This document shows, in pieces, positions 24,272 to 34,970 of a DNA stretch of 64,000 bases (within the stretch, counting starts at the first letter, position 1; every line of letters begins with the position of its first letter). The notes under the pieces were generated by a model, which did not search any database, was not told the DNA's origin, and worked only from the letters and a program-made list of their open reading frames with translations. The position numbers and the translations under genes were made by a program. The stretch covers positions 124,001 through 188,000 of the forward strand of contig JALRME010000014.1 in assembly GCA_026120035.1 (NCBI GenBank), read 5' to 3'. Origin of the DNA: Coleophoma eucalyptorum. Its lineage: Eukaryota; Ascomycota; Leotiomycetes; Helotiales; Dermateaceae.

Positions 24272-25109
24272 TCCTTCCTCCAGTTACAGAAGTCACTCAG
24301 CCGCCTTCTGTTCCTGAATGCTGTTGGGTGAGCAATGCAGGTACGGTGCTCTGCTGTCTCCCACCATGACGAATCTCGCGCCACATCGGTCGACGCCCAG
24401 AAGCCAAGCGTGCCAGTTCTGCTGCGCCGGCGAAAGCTTAACTGCCACATTTCGAGCTCTGCGGGTTCCGGGGATGTGGAAGTGGGTCCATCGACTTTTC
24501 ATGGCTTACATAATCCACAGCATTGTGCTATGCACATCTGGAATGTATGGTCGAGTAATGATGTTGTTGTCCCCGAAAGTCCAGTGCCGCGGACTGGAAG
24601 AACCACTGTTAATAGAAATAGAAAATCCATTCGTGGCCTCCACAATTTTGAAATCACCATTACCACTCATGGGCTTGGGGAGAAGGAAAGAGAAAGGGAA
24701 GAAAAAATCCAGAAACCCCTTTCATTTCCTACCATCTCATCTCGGTGCTCAAGTAAACTGGACCATTCTCTAAATAACCTTGAATGGGAACCCACAGTTG
24801 ACAGCTCAAGCGAGCTCAGGACATACTATGCTGTGGCAGAGACAGCACCCAGAACGTGAAGTTATACACTGCACTGTGGTGTCACCGTCTATGGCCCAGT
24901 CTCGACCAGGCAATATGACGCTGACTCCAGTGGTGATCCTGTTACCAGATTTACCACATCCCCAATGCCCTGTCCGGTCCTGTCGAGCCCACACATTTCA
25001 ATATTCAGCAGCGGCTCGTCTGAAGGTGCCATGGTTGACTGCCCCACTTCCAATTTCGGCTCCCCATCCTCGCTTTCTCAAAATAGCTCTGCGAATTCTA
25101 TCTCATCCA

Positions 25110-25291
25110 TATCTTCCCTCCTGCTGCACTCCTTCCTTCCTGCTCTCCACGCTCTCCAACCTCGACTCTTTCCTCAGTCGACCGTCACTTTTTTCCTTCC
25201 TACACTCATTACCAAACCAAGACTCTTCAATTTCCTTGCTCTTAAATTACCCACGCTCACTACCCTACCCTAATCTCTCACCACCTTCAAA
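25110..25291 (+). promoter_or_regulatory. pyrimidine-rich 5' leader of the GH17 gene
   Basis: About 180 nt dominated by C and T (CTTCCTTCCTGCTCTCC-like runs) directly before ATG 25292. Such CT blocks often precede strongly expressed fungal genes and lie near the transcription start. No TATA box is clear. Confidence 0.45.
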
Positions 25292-26618
25292 ATGCGTTCT
25301 TCTACCATTCTCGCCCTCGCGGCCTCTTTTTCCACCACCTCCGCCGTTTCCAAGGGTTTCAACTACGGCGCAACCCAGACTGATGGTACCGTCAAGCTCC
25401 AGGCCGATTTCGAGGCCGAATTCAAGGCCGCTAAGAACTTGGTTGGCACTTCCGGCTTCACTTCCGCTCGTCTCTACACCACAGTCGTACGTCAACAAAT
25501 ATGACCACTTTTCCTTCGTTATATCCATACTAACAAATTGATAGCAATCTGGAGGCGGACCTATCTCCGCTATTCCGGCTGCCATCGCCACCGAGACCGA
25601 GCTTCTTCTAGGTATCTGGGTTTCTGGAGGTACTGCTGGTGTCGAGACCGAGATCGAGGCACTCACATCCGCCATCACCACCTATGGAACTTCTTTCACC
25701 GATCTCGTTGTCGGTCTTTCCATTGGTAGCGAGGATCTCTACCGTAACTCCCCAACTGGTATTGCAGCCAGCGCCGGTATTGGAGCTGAACCCTCAGCTA
25801 TTGTCGATGCCATCAACAAGGTGAAGACTGCCCTCGCTGGAACTACTCTTGCCGATGTCTCGATTGGTCACGTCGATACCTGGACCGCCTGGGTTAACGG
25901 ATCCAACACCGTCGTTGCTGATGCTTGCGACTGGATTGGAATGGATGCTTACCCATTCTTCCAAGGCACCGTACCCAACTCAATCGACGATGGAAAGAGC
26001 TTGTTCGTCGAGGCCTACCAAAACGTCCAAGCCATGTCTGATGGAAAGCCAGTCTGGATCACCGAGACTGGATGGCCCGTCTCTGGCACTACTGTTGGCT
26101 CTGGAGTTGCTTCCGTTGAAAACGCAAAGACCTACTGGGACGAGGTTGGATGTGGATTTGCTTTCGACCAGATCAACACCTTCTGGTACATTCTCCAAGA
26201 TTCTTACCCAACCACTCCTAACCCATCTTTCGGTATCGTCGGTTCCACTTTGAGCAGCACTCCTCTCTTCGACCTTTCTTGCTCCAACGTCACCGTCACC
26301 TCAGCCAACTCTAGCTCATCCTCCACTGATGCCTCCAGCTCCGCTTCCGCAAGCTCAGGATCTGGATTGAACGGTACTGCCTCCACCACTCTTGCCAGCG
26401 TTGCTGCAGGATCCACTGGAACATCAGGATCAGGATCAAGCAGCAACGGTACTTACACTGCTACTTCCAAGACCACAGCAAGTGGTGCTTCCTCAACCTC
26501 AGCTTCATCATCAAGCTCCAGCTCCACCAGCGCCAGCAGCAACTCTGGCTCCGCCATCAGCGGATCTGCTTTTGCCGGTCTCGCCGGTGCCTTGTTGGCC
26601 ATGGTTTTTGCCTTGTAG
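25292..26618 (+). CDS. eglC: GPI-anchored GH17 endo-beta-1,3-glucanase, EglC-like
   Basis: Cell-wall glucanase acting on beta-1,3-glucan during growth and wall remodelling. Two exons, 25292-25486 and 25545-26618 (intron GTACGT...GATAG, phase 0); 422 aa. Signal peptide [20 protein letters not shown], then the GH17 barrel starting [12 protein letters not shown]. The predicted acid/base Glu is in [13 protein letters not shown] and the nucleophile in [12 protein letters not shown]. The catalytic domain ends near residue 315. It is followed by a ~90-residue Ser/Thr/Ala linker, heavily O-glycosylated in relatives. The C-terminal hydrophobic tail [16 protein letters not shown], preceded by small residues, is a GPI-anchor signal. 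A second GPI-type wall enzyme (GH76) lies downstream on the same strand. Confidence 0.93.
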
Positions 26619-29140
26619 ATTCTGAATTGATTAGCGACCATCTGTTTCCTTTCTCTTTCGATAATGGCATAATGGATTGGCAGGGCGGCAGCACAGCTCA
26701 TGGAAACATTACTTTTATCTAGCATTACATGGAAAATGGAGTATTATACCACATTACTTCGGCCTCAGTTTTGGGGATATAGTACATATGGGGAATTAAA
26801 GGAGTCATGCCTTAACGGCTGTCTGTCATGTCTTCCAGAATGCCTATACACCTTTTTATAGAAGAATTGCATAGCAAGCAAATGTTTGATTATTAATGAC
26901 TTATCTTTCGTTTCTATTACGCTGGTGATTCGTGAAACTCAATCCAGCGCCACTTTGTAGACGTTTTCCATGCCAGATGGGGTGCGGTAAATAGAGAGGA
27001 GCTGATTGAGAAAGGAGTATTGCTCCCGACTCCCGACTCCAGATTGATACCGGTCTACAGGTCTTCGGAGTGTCTACAGTAGTGAGATATGAAATATAAC
27101 GTGATAAACCAAGCCAAAGCTCTGTTGATTTCCTCAAAACATTGGATATAATTATTTTTTGGGTACGCTTTCGGTCGCAACTCCTATGGGCGGACCGAAA
27201 GTATAGAGCGGAGAGTGCGGAGCGGAGAACGTAGAGCGGAGAATGCAGCGCGGAGGGTGGAAAATGGATGATTGGGTTAGGGTAGGGGGTTTGAGGGGGA
27301 TTTGCGCCGGCAGGGAGAGATAGATCTCCGGGTAGGTACCGTAGACGATCTTTTGTTTGCACCGGCGCGGGCGCCATCTATCGTTACGAGTCGTAGCATA
27401 AGGGGAACTTTGGTCCGTACTTGGGAAGGGATGGGATAGGGGGTTGGCGTCACCCTTTCAGGATTGCGTGCTGCTTTGCTGAATGAATATATCGCCTTTT
27501 CTGTTCTCCTGCTTAGTCCTTCACAGTCCATAGGGGAAGGGGAGGCATCCGCTGTCAATAATCTTTTCTGTCTTGTTTGGGTCTTGTTTTGATTTTTTTG
27601 CTACGGTTTGTTGTTTTGCTGCAGTCATCAGGACTAAGCATGAGGATTTGCCGGGGCAGGAAGATATGTCAGCGGTAGACGTGGGTCTGCATGTTTACTT
27701 ACTGGTGCCGTTAGCCATCATTCCCATGTCTTTGCGATCTGTTTGGTTATGCGTTTGTGCAAAAGCAGGTCTTCTGTTGCTTCCGTCTTCCCTAGCTTGC
27801 CAGCTTGCTATTTCTCCGTGCTTAGCGAAACACGAGGTTCTGTGTAGGAGACACAGCAAGATAGATGACCGAACGGACACGCCGATTAGCCAGTGAAGGT
27901 GCTTATTCTCGTATTTTTGCCTGCTCTTCTTCTGCTGCGTTGTTGGTGCTGTCTAGTTTTTCCCCCTGTTTATGTCTGTGTTTTCCCAGGTCTGTGACAC
28001 AACGTGAATACTGTGCGAAACCGCCACCCGCCGTCATCGACTTTTTCTCTGCTCTTCATCGGCACTTGGGGTAACGAGTAAGAGCGACATGACCATAAGT
28101 TTGTTTCAACGTCGTCTGTTCAGATCTTTGGACGACCTCCCACTTGCTGCTTTTTTTGTGCACTGAAACGGTTGGTGACGTCGATGTTGTTTGTCTTTCG
28201 CGGGATCAGAAGTTTGAGTTTCGGCCGAAGTTAGCCGCTATTTAGGTGGTACGAAGATGCTGCTAGGGAGAGAGACAGCTGTAGTTAAGAGGTGCACCGA
28301 AGCTTAAGAATGTTGGCGTTCGATGTTTTGCTCCTTTTAGGGAGCAGAGAACAGAGAGAAGCCTTCCCAAGAAATCCTGGGGCTGAAAATGACCCGCCCA
28401 TTAGACTTAAAATAACCTTGGAAAAGTCTTGATTTTACCCACTTTGGCCAGCAGATCGCCCGCACCGCCCGCCATTTCTTGTGCCTTCCCCATCTCCTCT
28501 CTCCAGACCGAGCGGGACTGGATCCTTCCAAACGGTGCTGCACGTAATATATTGGGGGATGGGAAATCGCTGAACATGTTTCAGTAGTCATGCTTTGTAT
28601 AGTGCTAGCCACTCGTATCGGTATCATTGAGGGAAATAGAAACCCTTATTCTTCCGGGTGGCTCGGCTGACTTAGGTTACTACATTCGTATTTCCCTCCT
28701 TGAATGGTGGTGTGGTACGCGCCAACCAGCCAGCCAGCCCTTTCCCAGGCCCGGCCCCCCCCAGCTTCATTTTGTCCTGACCCTGTTCTTCGCGTTCAGA
28801 GATAGGCTGATTACCATCCCATCTCTCCTTCAACTCCACCTTCCTCATCCTCTTCGCCAATTCTCCTCGTCCATTGTACATCACCTCGTTGACCTTTCTC
28901 CACCTTCCTGTCAATGTTCATCGCCAGCGGTCCCAGCATATCCATTCGCTTTGTGTGAATTGTTCATTCCCTCCCCTTCATTCCCCCCTGCCTGTCGTTT
29001 CTCTGTCAACACAGCACGATACACAGAATACACAATCCTACAATCCGCTCTGGTGATCCACACGAGTTTCGAAACTCACGATAACACCTCCCCGACGATC
29101 CTACAGCTATCGGTACATAATCTGCGACGATCTGATCACG
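26619..29140. other. gene-free stretch, 2.5 kb
   Basis: Between the two GPI-type wall enzymes. It contains a degenerate purine-rich tandem repeat at 27206-27262 and a pyrimidine-rich leader at about 28790-29000 before the GH76 gene. ORFs up to 192 codons show no domain. Confidence 0.55.
27206..27262 (+). repeat. degenerate tandem repeat, AGCGGAGA-like unit
   Basis: Five or six imperfect copies of a 9-14 nt purine-rich unit (TAGAGCGGAGA / TGCGGAGCGGAGA / TGCAGCGCGGAG), which looks like a decayed minisatellite. Non-coding. Confidence 0.6.
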
Positions 29141-30862
29141 ATGCGATCCTCCACGCTCTTTGCGCGCGTTGCGACTGCGCTGCTTGCTGGCAGTACGGTT
29201 GTTAGTGCTATTACCCTGGACTTGACTTCTGAGGGTAGGATATCTCGTCTTGCACTCTGTGCAGGGAAATTAGAAATAATCGGGACTGATAAGATCGTGA
29301 ATAGAGTCGATCAAGAGTGTTGCCTCCACGATGGCGTACGACATGATGACTTTCTACAAAGGCAACTTATCTGGCGGAATTCCTGGTGTCCTTCCTGGGC
29401 CCCCACCAAATCCTCCTACTGGATGTAAGTCGAATGGAACGAGATATCACATCGAATACATGCTAATGCGCTATAGATTACTGGTGGGAATCTGGAGCAA
29501 TGTGGGGTAGTCTGATTGATTACTGGTACTATACGGGCGACTCAACATACAACGACGAGATTTCAACTGGGATCCAATGGCAAACTGGTGCAGATAATGA
29601 TATGATGCCCGCAAACTGGTCGCAGTCAATGGGTAACGATGATCAAGGTATGTTTTGACAAGCTTCCTCGTCCCATCTTGGCTTACTGGGCGCATATTCT
29701 TACAAATACTAGGCTTCTGGGGTATGACTGCCATGTCGGCCGCAGAAACAAACTTTCAAAACCCCCCTTCCAACAGACCTGGATGGCTGGCTCTCGCGCA
29801 AGCCGTTTTCAATACTCAGGTATGATATATCTGATCATAGGCTAGACTAAATTAAATATTGACTTTTCTAGGCTGGAAGACCAGATGATACTTGTGGTGG
29901 AGGGTAAGTCGATATCGACACGTCTCTCTTGAAGTACTAATTTTGTTGTAGTCTACGATGGCAAGTATACCCATATCTTACTGGTTACGACTACAAGAAT
30001 TCTATTGCCAATGGATGCTTCTTCAATCTCGGAGCTCGCCTGGCAAAGTACACCGGCAACTCAACGTACTCTGACTGGGCGACCAAAATTTGGGATTGGA
30101 CTACAAATGTGGGACTCATCGACGCAAATTACAACATTTATGATGGTGCCCATATCGAAACGAACTGCACTGATATCAACAAGATTCAGTTCTCGTATAA
30201 TATGGGAGTTTGGACTCTTGGTGCTGCTAATATGTACAATATTGTAAGTGATGAGGCTTTGCGTTTAACACCAAGACTGCTAACACTTCCTCAAGACGAA
30301 CGGCGATCCAGTATGGAAAGCTCGTGTTGATGCCTTACTCAACTCAACCTTCAATACTTTCTTCCCTAATGACATTGCCTACGAGATTGCCTGCGAGGCA
30401 AAGCTCTCGTGTACAACTGATATGTACAGTTTTAAGGCTTATCTCACTCGATGGCTAGCAGCAACCACAAAGATGGCACCATATACGTATGACCTCATCA
30501 TGCCCAAACTTAAAGCTTCAGCAGCAGCCGCGGCAGCGCAATGTACTGGAGGTAGCAATGGCCGAATGTGTGGATTGAGTTGGTCAAGCGGTGCTTATGA
30601 TGGTACTACGGGTGTTGGACAACAGATGGCTGCCATGTCAGTTGTGTTTACGAACCTCCTTTCCATCGATCAAACTCTCGGAGTTCCTGTCACAAATTCC
30701 ACTGGAGGCACCAGCGTAGGAAACAACAATGCTGGATCCCAGAGTGTAGCCAACCCGGAGGCTATCAAACCTGCATCTACTGGGGACAGGGCTGGTGCTG
30801 GTATCTTGACCACAATTCTACTACTTGGTGCGACGGGCATGTTCGGTTGGATGAGTTTATAA
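29141..30862 (+). CDS. GH76 family mannan endo-1,6-alpha-mannosidase / GPI-protein cross-linker (Dfg5/Dcw1-like)
   Basis: Dfg5/Dcw1 enzymes cut the GPI glycan of wall proteins and transfer them to beta-glucan. Seven exons: 29141-29234, 29305-29424, 29477-29647, 29713-29819, 29872-29903, 29952-30243 and 30296-30862; 460 aa, standard for the family. Signal peptide ([18 protein letters not shown]), then [19 protein letters not shown]. The GH76 barrel shows GPYYWWE-like [20 protein letters not shown], the acidic motif GNDDQGFWGM, and [17 protein letters not shown]. The C-terminus has a short Ser/Asn/Gly-rich spacer and a hydrophobic GPI-type tail ([21 protein letters not shown] minus the last residues). 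The 32-nt fifth exon is small but frame-consistent. Which of the Dfg5/Dcw1 paralogues it is cannot be decided. Confidence 0.92.
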
Positions 30863-32055
30863 AGCTGTGCAGCTTCGCTTTTGATATCCTTCACTTGGGA
30901 GGGTTGTATTCTAACTCATTTCTATTTTAGAGCTGAGAGTTCGATTATTCTGGGCTGCACCAGAGAACTCGCAGACAAACTTCTTTTTTTGCCTTATAGG
31001 AGTTCAGGCAATGCATGAATGGGCTGGGTATCTGGGATGAGGATTTGCGTTTTGAACGCCAATCTTGCCAAGATTTTCTGTTTGGGTTTGGGATTCATGG
31101 GAAGGTTTGGGAGATGAAGATGAGAGTGATGTGGATAGATAAGCACTCGGGGCAATGAAGCCGGACACTGCTAGGAAATGAAAGGGTCGGATCAGACCCA
31201 GACGAGATGATGAACTGGAACGAAATGGCATGGGATCACTTTACCTACCTAGGTATGCTTCTGCACCCAGGAGTGATCAAAGCCAGTTATCAGTACATAA
31301 ATGGTTACTCGATAAAGAAACGCATTAGAGCGGGAGGATCTGTTAATGTTAATGTACTATTTTTTTACACTAACTTTCGAAATGCTCTTAACAGAATATT
31401 TGAACTGTAAATGAACTGAATAGGAGCTAGGTAAGTCGATGTTGAAATCTAGGAATCACATGTCTACTTTTCACCTGGCTAGCAAAGTTAGTTGGTTAAA
31501 GAACGTTTTCGTGTCTTGCAACATCTACCATCTGCAGTCATGACTGGAAAAGGTACCTTGAGACTCACAACTGAAACCCATGAATCCTGCAGGTAATGAG
31601 TGTGCAAGAACGAGGTTGCAGGTGACTGGCCTACCTTAGCGCTTAACTTCGCGACATTTCAATATGCAACCTTCATTTCACTTCACCTCTTTATACCAAC
31701 ATCGCAAGCAATACCTTTCAAGTATTGGATGTCTCAGCTCGTAGTAGAAAATATATTTCTTGTTTCGAAATCATATTCCGCATGTTCGAGTCAGGGTTGG
31801 ATTGAGCAAAATGCGAAAGTTAGATCCCCTCAAGGTCTCCAACACGCAACCTCTGAACAAGAAGAGCATATTGTGGTCCTCGTAGGTTGTTAGACGGCGC
31901 AGACCGTTTCAATATCAGGAATCTGCCTAGCCTCAGATAACAGTGAAGGTACTTCAGCAGTAGTACGAAGAGAAGGGGTGTCCCATCATTCTTATCCCGA
32001 CAGCTCTTGGTGCTCCTCCTTTTCAGTTGAACTTCATAACTCGGAAGTTTTTACT
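30863..32055. other. gene-free stretch, 1.2 kb
   Basis: 3' region of the GH76 gene and upstream part of the GHKL-dynamin chimera. Short ORFs only (97 codons or fewer), with no match to either flanking domain. Confidence 0.55.
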
Positions 32056-34255
32056 ATGCCTTCGAATAAACTTACATCTGAGCAGGCTCAGAAGCATGTG
32101 GAGTCTATTGCTGCTAGTCTAAGTTTACTCTCGAAAGACGATGTAAACCAGCTTTCTCGAAAGTCAAGACAAAAGAAGGAAGGATTTCGAACGCGAGCAG
32201 AAGAGGCAACAGATATGTCAGTTAGAAATCATTATCCTAGACTATCGACTGTTGCTAAAACTGTCACCATTTTCAGTATAGCTAGACAATTTTGGTCAAG
32301 CAACGCAAATTTCATCCACGAGCTCATTCGGAACGCGGATAATTGCCAATACAGACACGCAGTAATGCCCAGCATTGCTTTTGATATCTATCCAAAATAG
32401 ATGTCTGTACAGTATAACGAGGATGGTTTCTCTGCCGAGGATGTGACAGCTCTTTGCAGCACCAATTCAATCAATGATGATATTGAACCAGTTCGTAAGC
32501 GATCTTGGATGTGTGACATCGGCTTCAAGTCTGTATTCAAGGCGGCTTCGACAGTTCACATACACTCCGGACCCTTCGGCTTCTACTTCGAGTATGACGC
32601 CCGGACATTCAACACATCTTTGGACATGATAAATCTAAAATGGAGGGAATCATCCACGCGTGTTCATAATTTTTCAACTCGGATCACATTGAACTTCAGG
32701 CCACCTTCGGAGCAAGTTAATATGAGTATAGACCCTTCAATACCGCCTCCTCAAATTCTGTTATTCTTGAAGGAACTCAGTGAGTTCACGGTGAACAAGT
32801 ACAGCTCGGATCTTCAGCTTCTGAGCTCTATCAAGTATACCTGCTTCCCAAGTAAGGTCGCCAATCGAAATTCCTTGTGTTTGGATGTTACCACACGAGG
32901 CCTAGATCACGAATACTCAGAACTGCATTATCATGTAGTCAGGCGACGTTTGAGAAATCTACCCGGCCATCACATAAAGCCTGACGGGAATGCGAAGGTC
33001 ATTCTTGCTTTCCCTCTTGTCTCACAATATAAACCTATCTTTCAACCGCAATTGGTCTATTCATATCTACCTCTGCGCGATCAAGGATTCAAGGTAGCTA
33101 ATCAGATAGATCGTCTCTATTGCAATCTCCGTACTAATTTTGACAGTTCTTGATCCATTCTAATTTCATCGCCCAAGCCAACCATCAGGACATTGTCCAT
33201 ACCGAAAGGAATTTTGCTATTCTCGATGGTATAACAGAATTGTTTCGAGATAAAGTCTTAGATTTCTGTCTAGATCCAAAATATGGTTTCTTTTTCAAGT
33301 GAATTCAATATCTGCCGAATAGTTCTACTACCACCGATGACTTTTGGTCACAACTTGGGCCTAAAAGATTGCAGTCCAAAAAATGGCTCGGCATCGCAGA
33401 AGCACATTTTGAAAATGTAGCTTTGATGGCGGAACGAAACTCGAGGAATATTTTGAAACAAATCTGTAGCAAATATGCGCCTGGGGACACGAGAGATAAA
33501 CTTGAGCAAGTCATATTGAAGAAGCACCAAACATCGAAGGCTAAGGCAGCGAAGGCACTAACTAAGTTGTGTGAGAAGTATGCCAAACACATAATGCAGA
33601 CCAACAATTCTCAATACATGGAGAAGATCCAAATAGCTCAAATGAACCGGTTCAGAGTTGCTCTCTCGAATTATAGACGAAAATGTCTCCCAGAAGAGTT
33701 CCCCAATGTTGGCTCAGCTGCAACTCTAGCTAACATGATCTTGGTCAACGACGCTACTATCACAAAGTTACACCAAGAGATACACTCATCCCAGGAGAAG
33801 AACATGCAAGACATGATTCACGGTATTCTCAAGGCATACTATGAGGTAAGCTGCCCCATCTCATCTATCCTGGCCATCTGGTCTTCCGAATCTCCCACAA
33901 TTAAGCTATGTAAATTTCCTTTCACTGAATAGCCACTTCGATTACCTATTTTAGTTACTGCAGATTGCTAACGTAAAATGAATTTTAGGTCGCACAGGAA
34001 GATTTTATTCTGCATGTTACCCAGCATATAGTTGAGCCTTTCCTAGACGACGCCGATGGCCCAATATTTGGACTTTCGACTGGTTATATCGCTAAGCTCT
34101 CCGACGAAGAAGTCGAAGATCTCGGTAAAGAAGAGGATTCTGTTGCTAGTGATCGCAAACGAGCGGAGGAGAAGATCGTAAGGCTTGAGGCCGCAGAGAG
34201 GATTGCCAAGGAAACAATGAAGAAGATCAAGAAAACCGATGTATCCGAAACCTGA
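32056..34255 (+). pseudogene. disabled chimera: NO VEIN/sacsin-like GHKL ATPase N-terminus joined in frame to a dynamin-family C-terminus
   Basis: One frame runs through 32056-33093, 33147-33845 and 33989-34255 (introns 33094-33146, GTAGCT...GACAG, and 33846-33988, GTAAGC...TTTTAG), 668 codons in all. It is broken by two in-frame stops, TAG 32398-32400 and TGA 33300-33302. The first part has the GHKL N-box NFIHELIRNADNCQY, the NEDGFSAEDVTALC box just after the TAG, and GFKFLIHSNFIAQA restored by intron 1, as in fungal NO VEIN-like ATPases. From about 33360 it changes to a dynamin stalk/GED: KKWLGIAEAHFENV, ILKAYYE|VAQEDF across intron 2, and KLSDEEVEDLG near the end. No dynamin GTPase domain and no NO VEIN C-terminus are present. 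Splice sites and frame are otherwise intact, which suggests recent loss or sequence error. Confidence 0.78.
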
Positions 34256-34970
34256 TTGCTTTCCTTAAGCGAGCAGAGTTGGTGAATAGATCGCTGTAAC
34301 GAGTTTCTTTGGGGTTGATCAAATTTCATAGCCGGTATCCTGTGGATTAAGTAGGGAATTGATCGGATCTACACTGCTCGCTGCGGAACTGTGCTGCAAG
34401 TGTGATAGCCAATGTAGTTGCCAAGTTCCCAAGACCACAAGTATCTTGGTACGGGAGGCGCAGTGCACGCGATGCGATGTCTTTGGTATAGCTGCACCGG
34501 AGCTAGGTAGATAAGTATTCCTCCTACCCCACCAGAATCTACGACAGCCAACAGTATCTCCAAAGACTAATCGCCATGACGCAGCAGTCATCCTTGAGGG
34601 TGCAAATGATGAGATATTCATTGCCCGCCACTCTTGTCAAATCAATCCACGGCATGTGACCTTCAGCCAATACGGCGACCCATCGGTTGAATTTCCAAGA
34701 AGGCTCGTCGCTGGCATACCGTACAGGAAGGTCTGTCTTGGCCATGCAAAGTTATCAAGAACAGCCAAGACTACTGGCCTGCGATCCAAGCATCTCGGCT
34801 TCATCATTCATTGGAGATGACGAGTAGGGGTAACGAGTGCGGTCGCAAGTGGGCGGTCGCATGTCTTTATTTCGAGTACAAAGATGGCCCCTCACTACCC
34901 CTCACTCTGAGGGTCAACTTCTCTCCAGAAGCTTTCGCTTTGCCTGCACTTTCGCAATCCACGTTATTGA
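34256..34970. other. intergenic region upstream of the ENA ATPase
   Basis: 715 bp. It includes three PacC-like hexamers (GCCAAG) at 34420-34425, 34737-34742 (reverse) and 34764-34769. No coding signal. Confidence 0.5.

Larger units (their letters stand above)
21518..25291. other. gene-free stretch, 3.8 kb, upstream of the GH17 glucanase
   Basis: Longest gene-free interval in the window. It holds a polypurine tract (22655-22739), a small tandem repeat (24238-24270), a CAAAG-rich motif repeat near 23612-23637 and a pyrimidine-rich leader before the glucanase. ORFs up to 253 codons occur on both strands but show no motifs and no splice-supported extension. A non-coding transcript or very long promoter is possible but not shown. 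Confidence 0.55.

Noticed and set aside
23491..25541. Several ORFs of 150-250 codons upstream of and overlapping the GH17 gene
   Set aside because: Low-complexity Ser/Pro/Leu translation of pyrimidine-rich DNA. One overlaps the real glucanase exon in another frame.
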